Assembly: GCA_963971535.1 (NCBI GenBank)
Contig: OZ020587.1
Span: 161,134,078-161,198,077, forward strand
Reading direction: 5' to 3'
DNA: 64,000 nt
Source of the DNA: Notolepis coatsorum
Taxonomy: Eukaryota; Chordata; Actinopteri; Aulopiformes; Paralepididae
Below the pieces are notes generated by a model. That model made no database searches, had not been told where the DNA came from, and saw only the letters and a program-made list of their open reading frames with translations. Positions 12,185 to 21,688 of the stretch are shown here, in pieces (the stretch's first letter is position 1; every line of letters begins with the position of its first letter). A program made the position numbers and the translations under genes.

Positions 12185-12484
12185 TGAGCGGTTCTCGACA
12201 GCGCCGCAAGCAGCCATACCACGGTTCTATACAACGCTGCAAGCAGCCATACCATGGTTCTCAAGAACGCCGCAGCAGCCATGCCATGGTTCTCTACAGT
12301 GCCGCAAGCAGCCATACCATGGTTCTCAAGAACGGCGCAAGCAGCCATGCCATGGTTCTCAAGAACGCCGCAAGCAGCCATACCATGGTTCTCAAGAACG
12401 CCGCAGCAGCCATACCATGGTTCTCATTAACGCTGCAAGCAGCCATACCATGGTTCTCATTAACGCTGCAAGCAGCCATACCAG
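12185..12484. repeat. 33-bp minisatellite (GCAGCCATACCATGGTTCT)
   Basis: About ten units of roughly 30-33 bp sharing GCAAGCAGCCATACCATGG, each followed by a variable TCAAGAACGCC or CATTAACGCT segment. The first units also occur in copy 1 just before the N gap (2750-2863). Confidence 0.9.
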
Positions 12485-12485
12485 G

Positions 12486-13332
12486 AAAGGAAGATAGAGG
12501 GCGAGGGGAGAAGGCGAGGAGAGGGGAGGAGGCAAGGGGAGGAGGCGAGGGGAGGAGGTGAGGAGAGGAGGCAAGGGGAGGAGGCGAGGGGAGGAGGCGA
12601 GGGGAGGAGGCGAGGAGAGGAGGCGAGGGGAGGAGGCGAGGGGAGGAGGTGAGGGGAGGAGGTGAGGGGAGGAGGTGAGGAGAGGAGGTGAGGGGAGGAG
12701 GTCAGGAGAGGAGGCGAGGAGAGGAGGTGAGGAGAGGAGGTGAGGGGAGGAGATGAGGGGAGGAGGTGAGGGGAGGAGGCGAGGAGAGGAGGTGAGGAGA
12801 GGAGGTGAGGAGAGGAGGAGAGGAGGTGAGGAGAGGAGGTGAGGGGAGGAGGTGATGGGAGGGGAGGAGACAAGGGGAGGAGGCGAGGAGAGGGGAGGAG
12901 GCGAGGAGAGGGAAGAGGTGAGGGGAGGAGGCGAGGGGAGGAGGTGAGGGGAGGAGGTGAGGGGAGGAGGCGAGGGGAGGAGGTGAGGGGAGGTGAGGAG
13001 AGGAGGTGAGGAGAGGAGAGGAGAGGAGGTGAGGAGAGGAGGTGAGGAGAGGAGGCAAGGAGAGGAGGTGAGGAGAGGAGGTGAGGAGAGGAGGTGAGGG
13101 GAGGAGGTGAGGAGAGGAGGTGAGGAGAGGAGGTGAGGAGAGGAGGAGAGGAGGTGAGGAGAGGAGGTGAGGAGAGGAGAGGAGGAGAGGAGGTGAGGAG
13201 AGGAGGTGAGGAGGGGAGGAGAGGAGGCGAGGAGAGGAGGTGAGGAGAGGAGTTGAGGAGAGGAGGCGAGGAGAGGAGGCGAGGAGAGGAGAGGAGAGGA
13301 GGCGAGGAGAGGAGGCGAGGAGAGGAGGTCAA
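12486..13332. repeat. Polypurine minisatellite, GGAGGTGAGGAGA type
   Basis: About 850 bp almost purely A/G on the plus strand, made of 13-15-bp units GGAGGTGAGGAGA or GGAGGCGAGGGGA. It breaks off at TCAACCTGTCTGGGGG. Long open frames on the minus strand (Ser/Pro/Leu-rich) are compositional. Confidence 0.93.
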
Positions 13333-13510
13333 CCTGTCTGGGGGAACAGGCAGCAGCCGGGCGTCCCACTGCTCCTCTCTGCTTCACGCGTGTTGTTCTT
13401 GGCAACGGAGCGACAGGACAGGGGGGGGGGGGGGGGTTGAAATACCCTCCCCTGGCAGCTGTGCGTTCACTTTGAAAATTAAACCCAGCGAGATTCATAT
13501 AGGAATAGGA
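13333..13510. other. Short unassigned stretch with poly(G)
   Basis: Unique sequence with a run of about 16 G at 13421-13436. No gene was recognised. Confidence 0.5.
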
Positions 13511-13623
13511 GAGAAGAAGAAGAAGAAGAAGAAGAAGAAGAAGAAGAAGAAGAAGAAGAAGAAGAAGAAGAAGAAGAAGAAGAAGAAGAAGAAGAAGAAG
13601 AAGAAGAAGAAGAAGAAGAAGAG
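13511..13623. repeat. AAG trinucleotide microsatellite
   Basis: About 37 uninterrupted AAG triplets. The poly-lysine and poly-phenylalanine frames across it have no meaning. Confidence 0.97.
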
Positions 13624-14374
13624 AAAAAAACAGCTCAGGCTGGCAGTTGTATCGGGGGTTCTATTGACGGGGGTTCTATTGACGAGAAGAGTCAATGTGC
13701 TCGGGATTAAAAAGCAATCCGGCGTTCCAAGTGACATCTCCCCTCGCACGCCATCACCAGCGCCAGTGTGTGTCTTGTACTTCAGAAGCCCAGGATCGAG
13801 CTGTCGACGCAGGGCAACAATCAAAGTTGTCGAGGGAGAGGGGCCTTTTCTCCCTCTCTCTCTCTCCCCTCTCTCTCTCCCCGCGCCGCTCTTGTTCTTT
13901 CAAAACATGCGATCTAGAAACTCAACTCAGCAACCAGGCAAATGAGATTATAGCATCCGTAACCCGCGCCCCCCCCCAACACACAGCAAACCTGCCCACC
14001 CGGAGCCCCCCGCCTGCAACCCCGCCCGCCCTCCCTCCTTGCCGTAACCACCGCTGTTTGCGCCTGGAGACGATTTTTAAATGCCGTCCTGTCACTGTCA
14101 GACCAGATCAATCACTGGGGGAGAAGCGTGGTGTAATTGGCTTTTCAGTGACACAACAACAACACAGTGTTGCATTTATATCAAAGGATGTTATACCATG
14201 TGACTTAGGAGAAGCTGCTTCTGTGGTCCTGGAGTACGGGGGGTGTGGGGGGGGGGGGGGGGTCGAAATCTCACTGCTGACTCCAAAAAATTTAATAAAG
14301 AAATCGACTAGTACCGCGCGATTATGGAAAGTATCGGACAAAAGTATTACTTGGTGAGTGTCTCTCGGTAGACC
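13624..14374. other. Unassigned intronic sequence
   Basis: Mostly unique sequence with short C and G runs (13970, 14241-14262). No exon of the myosin gene, RNA gene or element with recognisable ends was found. It contains the doublet GGGGTTCTATTGACG at about 13654-13682. Confidence 0.4.
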
Positions 14375-14422
14375 CTGTGTGTGCGTGTGCGTGCGTGTGT
14401 GTGTGTGTGTGTGCGTGTATGT
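14375..14422. repeat. GT microsatellite
   Basis: Imperfect (TG)n interrupted by C. Confidence 0.9.
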
Positions 14423-14577
14423 GTGTACAGTACACTGGCACCCTGGCGCAGGGGCTGAGAAATGTGCCTACTGGGATAAAAGGCTTTCTACTGGGAGAGA
14501 ACAAAGAACCACATGTGTCATAACGTTGAAGCTGAAGGCTGTCACTTCTTTACGGGAGAGTCTCTCTACATGTGAGG

Positions 14578-14587
14578 ACGAAGAGAC

Positions 14588-14668
<81 letters not shown>

Positions 14669-14709
14669 GACAGAGAGAGAGAAAGAGCAAGAGAGCGAGA
14701 GAGACACAC

Positions 14710-14740
<31 letters not shown>

Positions 14741-14742
14741 CT
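14578..14742. repeat. GA microsatellite
   Basis: (GA)n with interruptions, about 165 bp. Confidence 0.95.
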
Positions 14743-14959
14743 GCCACGTGTGTCTAGAACTAATATATATAACTTATATTTCATGCAGACACGTGAAAAC
14801 CTCTGACTTGTATTTCCAACATTTTGCGTTATAGTTCGGTAGAAGATTTTTCTTTGTGTTTTTAAGTCCAAAAGGAGGCTAAACTCTAAGCAACACGTGG
14901 AAACAGAAGACAAACAGTACTTTATTAACGGCTACTTCCTCACTGCGTCTGTCCGCTCT

Positions 14960-15196
14960 TAGTCGATGAAATAAGATGAGATATTCCTTTATTGATGCCC
15001 TTGGGGAAATTTGGGGCGCCATAGCAGCATGGGGGGAGGGGAGGTACAGGTATGGGCAGGGTAATAGTAGAAATACATAAATATAATCTGAATATAAAAA
15101 TAAGACAAAAAAAAACAGTGTAAACAATATAATTAACTCTAAGAAATATGAGAAAAATGTACGGTGTAAACAAAGGTGTAGATGAGGGTCTGTTTG
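14960..15196 (-). mobile_element. LINE 3'-end relic
   Basis: Plus-strand AGATATTCCTTTATTGATGC followed by CCTTGGGGAAATTTGG is the reverse complement of a common fish LINE 3' tail with an AATAAAGG-type polyadenylation region. No coding part remains. The chromovirus inserted at its right edge. Confidence 0.5.
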
Positions 15197-16260
15197 TGTT
15201 ATGGTTTGACACCGACCCCAAACGCAACGACACAAGAGAGTAGGATTCAGAGTTGCCAAAAACAGGGGCTTGTTTATTGAGACTAATTAAACAGCATAGA
15301 ATAGGAAGAGTCTAAACAAGACAGGAATTCAAGCAAGGATGGAAATGTTCTGCTGCTCTGCAGCTTCTCCCGAGGTGGTAGTAGGGGGTAGCAGATGCTG
15401 ACGTCAGAGCCGCTCTGCAGACTTCTCTCGGCAGAATCTCCGAGGTGATGCGGGACCGAGAGAGAGAGAGAGGAAGCGAGTCAACACAGGGTGCAGGTAG
15501 AACGAGCAGGAGAACAGGAGAGGTGACTTGTACCCAAAAACAAAAGTTATCCAAGTGAACTAATCTTCGTGTAAACACACACAGTGAGCAATGTTCCAAA
15601 ACACAATCCCAAGTGAAAAATATCTTCGGTGCAAAAATAGACACTGAGAGCGAAGTCCAAAATACAATCCAATGTGATAATATCTTCGGTGTGATAAACA
15701 CACAGTGGGAGATGTTAGGTCAAAATATTATCCCAGTGAAACAATCAAAAGGGCAACCGCTGGGTGAGTGACTGTCTGATAAAAAGGTGGTAATCTTCAG
15801 TGTTATAAAAACACACGAAAACGGAATTTGATCAAAGACAGTCATTAAAAACTCACCCAGGCGTTGTGCGTAAAGAGCGCTGGAACAGCAGCGGAGCGAG
15901 CGCGTCGCCACGGGAAAAAGGTGTCCAAGAGGAAGGCTTCTTGGATATCCTGGAGGTAAAGCACAGGGAACAACAGCAGCAGCAGGAACGGCGAATGCAA
16001 ACCGAAAATATCAAAACGATCCAACAAAACTTGAGTGGGGAAACGGGGTATAAATAATACGGGATTGATTGATTGACAAGCAGTGACAGCTGGGGGATGT
16101 GATTGAAAAGCGTGTGGACGGGAGAGAACCAATCAACGACGTCTCAGGGAAGAAGCGTGTGAATGGGGGAATGAAATGATTAACAGAAACAAATGGAAAA
16201 CAGAGCGAGGTGGTTTAAAGGAACAGAGCGAGTAGGTGAGCAAAGGACAGAAACCTCACA
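15197..16260 (-). repeat. 3' LTR of chromovirus
   Basis: Plus-strand TGTTATGG..CCTCACA. It contains TATTTATA (16056-16049), GTTGGATCGT (16025-16016), a leader hairpin (15758-15769 with 15851-15863) and AATAAA (15278-15273), all on the minus strand. Confidence 0.93.
15273..15278 (-). terminator. LTR polyadenylation signal
   Basis: AATAAA on the minus strand in the 3' LTR, about 76 nt before the LTR end. It would end R and leave a short U5. The same signal is present in the other LTR at about 20697-20702. Confidence 0.6.
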
Positions 16261-19200
16261 GTACCCCCTCCTCCACGGGAGCCACCCGGCGACCAGGCCG
16301 ACCCGGCTCGTCAGGATGGGCACGATGGAAGTCAGTGATCAAGCTGGGATCCACGATGAGCTGCCGGGAGACCCAGCTACGCTCCTCAGGACCGTAACCC
16401 TCCCAGTCTACCAGGTATTGGAACCCCCGGCCCCGCCGACGAACGCCCATCAACCGGCGGACCTGCCACTGGGGGTGACCATCCACCAACACGGGAGGCG
16501 GAGGATCAGGAGCTGGAGGCATAAGGGGACTGAGGGAGACGGGCTTAACCCGGGAGACATGGAACACGGGGTGGATGTGCATGGACGCAGGAAGTTTCAG
16601 GCGCAGGGCCGCCGGACTGAGTACCTTCAGGACCTCGAAAGGTCCGACGAAACGGGGGTTGAGTTTCTTGGCCGAGGACCGTAGCGGCAGGTCCTTTGCG
16701 GAGAGCCACACCCTCTGCCCAGGGCGGTAAGTCGGCGCAGGAACCCGGCGCCGGTCGGCACCACGACAGGCGCGCTCAGATGTCCGGAGCAGCGCGGTCC
16801 TGGTGATCTCCCAAACTCGTCGGCAGCGGTTGAGGTGGACCTGCACGGAGGGAACTGCCACTTCCGCCTCCTGTGCGGGGAAAAGAGGGGGTTGGTAGCC
16901 CAGGGAAACCTCAAAGGGTGAGAGGCCGGTGGCGGAACTGACCATTGAATTGATGGAGTATTCAACCCAGGGAAGGAAACGGCTCCAGGATGCCGGTCTC
17001 TCGGCTGCCACACACCGAAGAGCAGACTCCACGCTCTGGTTCATCCTCTCCGTCTGCCCGTTAGTATGGGGATGATAACCAGAGGAAAGACTGACCGTTG
17101 CCCCCAATCCCTTGCAAAAGGCCCGCCATACCTGGGAGGTGAACTGGGGCCCCCGGTCAGAGACGATGTCCTGGGGAAACCCATGAAGGCGGAACACGTG
17201 GTGAGTCAGGAGGTCCGCCGTCTCGGCCGCCGAGGGAAGCTTGGAAAGGGCCACGAGGTGAACCCCCTTGCTGAATCGATCCACCACGGTCAGAAGGCAG
17301 GTGTTCCCCTGGGAGGAGGGCAGACCTGTGACGAAGTCCAGCGCCACATGTGACCACGGACGGCTCGGAACGGGAAGTGGCTGCAAGAGCCCGGAGGGTG
17401 CCTGGTGAGAGGCCTTGCTGCGGGCACAGACCACGCAGGCCAATACGAACTCCTTGACGTCGTTCCGCATGGTGGGCCACCAGAAACGACGAGCCAGGAA
17501 GGAGAACGTGCGATGGACGCCAGAGTCGGGGACGAAGAGACGATGCATAGGGACGTTGCTAGGAGCACGCTGGAAGCGTAGGGCACGCCTAACCACACCC
17601 TCGATGCCCAAGGTGATGACTCCAACCACTCGGGCCTCCGGGAGGATGGGAGTAGGGTCCTCAGAGGGTGGAGCCCCCTTGGAGTGTAACCGGGACAGGG
17701 AGTCGGCCTTCGTGTTGCGGGAACCGGGGCGGAAGGTCAGCGAGAAGTCGAACCGACTGAGGAAACTGGCCCATCTCGCCTGCCGACCGTTGAGGCGCCT
17801 GGAAGCGCGGATGAACGTCAGGTTCTTGTGGTCCGTCCAGATGGTAAAAGGCTCCTCGGCACCCTCTAGCCAATGACGCCACTCCTCCAACGCAGCCACG
17901 ACCGCCAGCAGCTCCCGATTGCCGGTGTCGTAGTTCCTCTCGGCAGGGAGGAAGCGACGCGAGTAGAAGGCGCAAGGATGCACCTTCTGGTCCGAAAGAG
18001 AACGTTGGGATAGGACAGCGCCCAGGCCAGTATCCGAGGCGTCCACCTCCACAATGAACTGTCTCTTGGGGTCAGGGTGGAGCAGGATAGGGGCGGAAGT
18101 GAACCTCTTCTTGAGGGAGCGGAACGCAGCGCATGCCGCTGGGGACCAGTCGAACGGCAGAGCGGGGGAGGTCAGCTTGGTAAGTGGCTCCGCCACTTGA
18201 CTGTAGTTCCGGATGAACCTTCGGTAGAAGTTGGCGAACCCGAGGAAACTCTGTAACTCCTTCCGAGTGGTGGGTTCAGGCCAATCCTCCACAGCTTGGA
18301 TCTTGCGAGGATCCGCTCGGGTCAAGCCCTTCTCAACGATGAAGCCCAGGTAGTCGACGGAGTTGGAGTGGAAACGGCACTTCTCCGCCTTGACGAAGAG
18401 CCGATTATGGAGGAGGCGCTCCAGCACACGGCGGACATGCTGGATGTGTTCCTCGAGGGTCCTGGAGAAGATGAGAATGTCGTCCAGGTACACCACGACG
18501 AACACCTCCAGCATGTCACGAAGGACGTCGTTCATGAGTGCCTGGAATACCGCCGGGGCGTTGGTGAGGCCGAACGGCATCACTAGGTACTCGTAGTGGC
18601 CCCTGGGGGTCTTGAAGGCGGTCTTCCATTCATCGCCCTCACGGATACGGACAAGATGGTAGGCACTCCGGAGGTCCAGCTTGGTGAAGAACGAGGCCTG
18701 GGTCAGTGGCTCGAAGGTGAAGCTCATGAGAGGTAGAGGGTACTTGTTCTTGATGGTGATCTCGTTGAGCTGACGATAGTCGATGCAGGGTCGCAAGTCC
18801 CCATCCTTCTTACCAACAAAGAAGAAACCGGCCGCCACCGGGGAGGAGGAAGGCCGAATGAGTCCTGCTTCCAATGACTCAGAGATGTAGAGATCCATCG
18901 CCTTCTTCTCCGGAACGGTCAGACTGTAGAGGCGGCTGCCGGGAAGGGGAGCCCCTTGGCGGAGGTCGATGGCGCAGTCATAGGGGCGGTGAGGTGGAAG
19001 GGCCTGAGCCCTGGATTTACTGAAAACCTCCAAGAGGTCGTGGTACTCGGGAGGTATGGACGAGAGGTCCGGAGGCAACTCACCAGCGGGCCTCCGGGGC
19101 GGGGGACAGGACGCCGCCTGCAGACACAGGGCGTGACAGGAGGAGCTCCAGCCCTTGATGGTACCGGAGGACCAGGCGATGTGGGGCTCGTGCAGCGCGA

Positions 19201-19537
19201 GCCAGGGCCTACCCAGGACCACCGGGACAAGGGGGGATTGGGTGATGAGGAACTGGATTCTCTCGACGTGGTTCCCAGCGATGGTCAGCACGACTGGGCC
19301 GGTGCGTTGAGAGATGTCGGCCAGGCGGTGTTGGTCCAACGAGAAGATCTCCAAGGGCCTCACAAGGTCCTCAAGTGGAATGTTGGCTCGGGTAGCGAAC
19401 TCGAAGTCGAGGAAATTCTCGTCTGCCCCAGAGTCGATGAGGGCCTCCACCGTGGCACGTTGGTCCCCCCAGGCCAGGGTGACGCTCATCAGATGGTCAG
19501 GTGGTGCGCGGCGCTGGGAATGGGAAAAACGGCTCAC
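16256..19537 (-). CDS. pol: Pol polyprotein of chromovirus
   Basis: 1093 residues from the first start-like codon, a GTG. The frame is open further upstream across the end of gag, in the -1 frame, so Gag-Pol by -1 frameshifting is likely. Visible domains: protease with ALIDSGA (Asp35); reverse transcriptase about 200-400 with MPFGLTNAP and YLDD (350-353); RNase H about 493-615 starting FIVEVDAS; integrase with CVVC (701-704) and Asp734, Asp794, Glu830 (35 residues between the last two); a C-terminal chromodomain with [16 protein letters not shown], which in chromoviruses binds modified histones and steers integration. Odd: between FVPDS and GVHRT about 20 residues usual in this family, including the first zinc-binding His, are absent. 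The stop codon TGA lies inside the 3' LTR, and the polypurine tract is coding. Confidence 0.95.
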   Translation of the reverse strand: MSRFSHSQRRAPPDHLMSVTLAWGDQRATVEALIDSGADENFLDFEFATRANIPLEDLVRPLEIFSLDQHRLADISQRTGPVVLTIAGNHVERIQFLITQSPLVPVVLGRPWLALHEPHIAWSSGTIKGWSSSCHALCLQAASCPPPRRPAGELPPDLSSIPPEYHDLLEVFSKSRAQALPPHRPYDCAIDLRQGAPLPGSRLYSLTVPEKKAMDLYISESLEAGLIRPSSSPVAAGFFFVGKKDGDLRPCIDYRQLNEITIKNKYPLPLMSFTFEPLTQASFFTKLDLRSAYHLVRIREGDEWKTAFKTPRGHYEYLVMPFGLTNAPAVFQALMNDVLRDMLEVFVVVYLDDILIFSRTLEEHIQHVRRVLERLLHNRLFVKAEKCRFHSNSVDYLGFIVEKGLTRADPRKIQAVEDWPEPTTRKELQSFLGFANFYRRFIRNYSQVAEPLTKLTSPALPFDWSPAACAAFRSLKKRFTSAPILLHPDPKRQFIVEVDASDTGLGAVLSQRSLSDQKVHPCAFYSRRFLPAERNYDTGNRELLAVVAALEEWRHWLEGAEEPFTIWTDHKNLTFIRASRRLNGRQARWASFLSRFDFSLTFRPGSRNTKADSLSRLHSKGAPPSEDPTPILPEARVVGVITLGIEGVVRRALRFQRAPSNVPMHRLFVPDSGVHRTFSFLARRFWWPTMRNDVKEFVLACVVCARSKASHQAPSGLLQPLPVPSRPWSHVALDFVTGLPSSQGNTCLLTVVDRFSKGVHLVALSKLPSAAETADLLTHHVFRLHGFPQDIVSDRGPQFTSQVWRAFCKGLGATVSLSSGYHPHTNGQTERMNQSVESALRCVAAERPASWSRFLPWVEYSINSMVSSATGLSPFEVSLGYQPPLFPAQEAEVAVPSVQVHLNRCRRVWEITRTALLRTSERACRGADRRRVPAPTYRPGQRVWLSAKDLPLRSSAKKLNPRFVGPFEVLKVLSPAALRLKLPASMHIHPVFHVSRVKPVSLSPLMPPAPDPPPPVLVDGHPQWQVRRLMGVRRRGRGFQYLVDWEGYGPEERSWVSRQLIVDPSLITDFHRAHPDEPGRPGRRVAPVEEGVL
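16261..16274 (-). promoter_or_regulatory. Polypurine tract of chromovirus
   Basis: Minus-strand GGAGGAGGGGGTAC abuts the LTR start TGTGAGG. It also encodes the last residues of Pol (EEGV). Confidence 0.75.
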
Positions 19538-20604
19538 CAGGATCTCCGGGGGTCTCGGCGAGCCTGATCTTTTGGCCGGGTGGGACAGTCGGCGATTCGG
19601 TGTCCCGCACCTCCGCAGTAGAGGCAGAGACCGGACCTGAGCCTTGCCTCACGCTCCGCCTGGCTCAGATGAGAGCGTCCCAGCTGCATGGGTTCCTCCT
19701 CGCGAACCGAACGGGGAGGCCTGCTACCACCAGTAGTGTTGAGGACAGGGCGTCCAGGAGTGACGTCATGCGTCCGGGGAATCCGGGGTACCTCCGGAGG
19801 TAACAGTCGGGTCCTCTCGCGCCTTCTCTCCAGGAGGCGTCCGTCGATGCGGATGACGAGGCTAAACAGGTCCTCGAGGGAGTCGGGCAACTCCCGGGTA
19901 GCGAGCTGGTCCCGGACTGCGTCACTGAGTCCCCTCAAGAAGGTTAGGCGAAGTGCAGGGTCGTTCCATCCACTCTCCACCGCCGCCAGTCGAAACTCCA
20001 GGACATAGTCCGTCACCCTGCCGCTCCCCTGTCGGAAAGTCCCCAACCGGGCTCCGGGGTCCAGACCTCGGGCTGGATGGTGGAACACTCTGCGGAGCTC
20101 CGCCACGAAGTCTGGATAGGAGAAAACAAAATCTGCATCCATTGCCCAGGAGGAAGTGACCCACTGGGCAGCATGGCCTGAAAGCAAGTTCGTCATATAA
20201 GCCACTTGGGACCCTCGAGCAGTAAAACGGCTTGGTTGATGACGGAAAACCAACTCACATTGCATGATGAATGTGGCACACTCCTCGGGATTGCCGTCGA
20301 ACAGCCGTGGGACTGAGAGACGGGGTTCCCGAGGTGCGGGATCTGCTGGGGCTGCGGTGAATGCTCCTGAAGGATGTGAAGGAAGTAAAGCATTAACGGT
20401 GTCGCTCAGCGAGTGAAGCTGAGCGAGAATACCGGATTGTTGTCCCGCCAGAGCGGCCATTGACCCCTGAATAGGCAGGACCTGTTCTCTGAGATCCTGC
20501 ACCGCAGCCGCAGCCCTCTCTAGTTGGAGACTGTGATCCCTGGTCAACTCGACTTGATTAGCAAGTGCGGTTCTGACCCTCTCTGTGTCGGCTGGGGTCG
20601 TCAT
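19534..20604 (-). CDS. gag: Gag protein of chromovirus
   Basis: 356 residues, starting at an ATG only 16 nt inside the 5' LTR ([10 protein letters not shown]). The N-terminal part is helical and could form a coiled coil (residues about 10-75). The central capsid-like region contains CEFVFRHQ-type and GHAAQW-type motifs as in sushi/LDOC1-like Gag. A CCHC zinc knuckle is at Cys327, Cys330, His335, Cys340. Gag forms the particle that packages the element RNA. It overlaps the pol frame: gag ends TGG TGA, and in the -1 frame the same bases read GTG AGC of pol. No stop or frameshift is seen. Confidence 0.93.
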   Translation of the reverse strand: MTTPADTERVRTALANQVELTRDHSLQLERAAAAVQDLREQVLPIQGSMAALAGQQSGILAQLHSLSDTVNALLPSHPSGAFTAAPADPAPREPRLSVPRLFDGNPEECATFIMQCELVFRHQPSRFTARGSQVAYMTNLLSGHAAQWVTSSWAMDADFVFSYPDFVAELRRVFHHPARGLDPGARLGTFRQGSGRVTDYVLEFRLAAVESGWNDPALRLTFLRGLSDAVRDQLATRELPDSLEDLFSLVIRIDGRLLERRRERTRLLPPEVPRIPRTHDVTPGRPVLNTTGGSRPPRSVREEEPMQLGRSHLSQAEREARLRSGLCLYCGGAGHRIADCPTRPKDQARRDPRRSW

Positions 20605-20608
20605 TTTG

Positions 20609-20618
20609 GTTGGATCGT
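20609..20618 (-). promoter_or_regulatory. Predicted self-priming site (PBS) of chromovirus
   Basis: Minus-strand ACGATCCAAC two bases inside the 5' LTR. It does not begin with TGG and is not tRNA-like. It is the exact complement of GTTGGATCGT at the predicted RNA start (21449-21440). Confidence 0.75.
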
Positions 20619-20620
20619 AA

Positions 20621-21683
20621 TGTTATGGTTTGACACCGACCCCAAACGCAGCCACACAAGAGAGTAGGATTCAGAGTTGCCAAAAACAGGGGCTTGTTTA
20701 TTGAGACTAATTAAACAGCATAGAATAGGAAGAGTCTAAACAAGACAGGAATTCAAGCAAGGATGGAAATGTTCTGCTGCTCTGCAGCTTCTCCCGAGGT
20801 GGTAGTAGGGGGTAGCAAATGCTGACGTCAGAGCCGCTCTGCAGACTTCTCTCGGCAGAATCTCCGAGGTGATGCGGGACCGAGAGAGAGAGAGAGGGAG
20901 CGAGTCAACACAGGGTGCAGGTAGAACGAGCAGGAGAACAGGAGAGGTGACTTGTACCCAAAAACAAAAGTTATCCAAGTGAACTAATCTTCGTGTAAAC
21001 ACACACAGTGAGCAATGTTCCAAAACACAATCCCAAGTGAAAAATATCTTCGGTGCAAAAATAGACACTGAGAGCGAAGTCCAAAATACAATCCAATGTG
21101 ATAATATCTTCGGTGTGATAAACACACAGTGGGAGATGTTAGGTCAAAATATTATCCCAGTGAAACAATCAAAAGGGCAACCGCTGGGTGAGTGACTGTC
21201 TGATAAAAAGGTGGTAATCTTCAGTGTTATAAAAACACACGAAAACGGAATTTGATCAAAGACAGTCATTAAAAACTCACCCAGGCGTTGTGCGTAAAGA
21301 GCGCTGGAACAGCAGCGGAGCGAGCGCATCGCCACGGGAAAAAGGTGTCCAAGAGGAAGGCTTCTTGGATATCCTGGAGGTAAAGCACAGGGAACAACAG
21401 CAGCAGCAGGAACGGCGAATGCAAACAGAAAATATCAAAACGATCCAACAAAACTTGAGTGGGGAAACGGGGTATAAATAATACGGGATTGATTGATTGA
21501 CAAGCAGTGACAGCTGGGGGATGTGATTGAAAAGCGTGTGGACGGGAGAGAACCAATCAACGATGTCTCAGGGAAGAAGCGTGTGAATGGGGGAATGAAA
21601 TTATTAACAGAAACAAATGGAAAACAGAGCGAGGTGGTTTAAAGGAACAGAGCGAGTAGGTGAGCAAGGACAGAAACCTCACA
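20621..21683 (-). repeat. 5' LTR of chromovirus
   Basis: 1063 bp, about 99 percent identical to the LTR at 15197-16260. It ends TGTTATGG on the plus strand at its inner edge. The predicted R-U5 leader is about 829 nt. Confidence 0.93.
21440..21480 (-). promoter_or_regulatory. LTR promoter: TATA box and predicted start
   Basis: Minus-strand TATTTATA at 21480-21473 lies 31 nt before GTTGGATCGT (21449-21440). That decamer is the complement of the inner priming site. Confidence 0.7.
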
Positions 21684-21688
21684 GTTTG

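Larger units (their letters stand above)
3064..12299. other. Duplicated locus, copy 2 (filled site)
   Basis: Second copy of 61-2863. It is collinear except for a 6428-bp LTR retrotransposon plus its 5-bp target duplication inserted inside the hAT element. Beyond 12299 the sequence continues into unique flank, so this copy carries the real connection to the right-hand sequence. Confidence 0.8.
15197..21683 (-). mobile_element. Chromovirus (Gypsy/sushi-like LTR retrotransposon), near-complete
   Basis: 6487 bp flanked by the 5-bp duplication GTTTG (15192-15196 and 21684-21688). LTRs of 1064 and 1063 bp differ at roughly ten positions (about 1 percent), so the insertion is young. In sense (minus) order: LTR, 2-nt spacer, self-priming site, gag, protease-RT-RNase H-integrase-chromodomain, polypurine tract, LTR. 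Both frames are open, but integrase lacks part of its zinc-binding domain. The element is the obvious candidate helper family for the non-autonomous relative at 5519-11946, because ends, LTR start and leader hairpin are shared. Confidence 0.95.

Noticed and set aside
12392-13498. 368-codon Ser/Pro/Leu frame on the minus strand
   Set aside because: Product of the polypurine minisatellite.
13253-13945. 230-codon frame with a poly-lysine run
   Set aside because: Reads through the polypurine array and the AAG microsatellite.
15197-21683. Endogenous retrovirus with envelope gene
   Set aside because: Only gag and pol are present, pol ends in a chromodomain, and its stop is in the LTR, leaving no room for an envelope frame.
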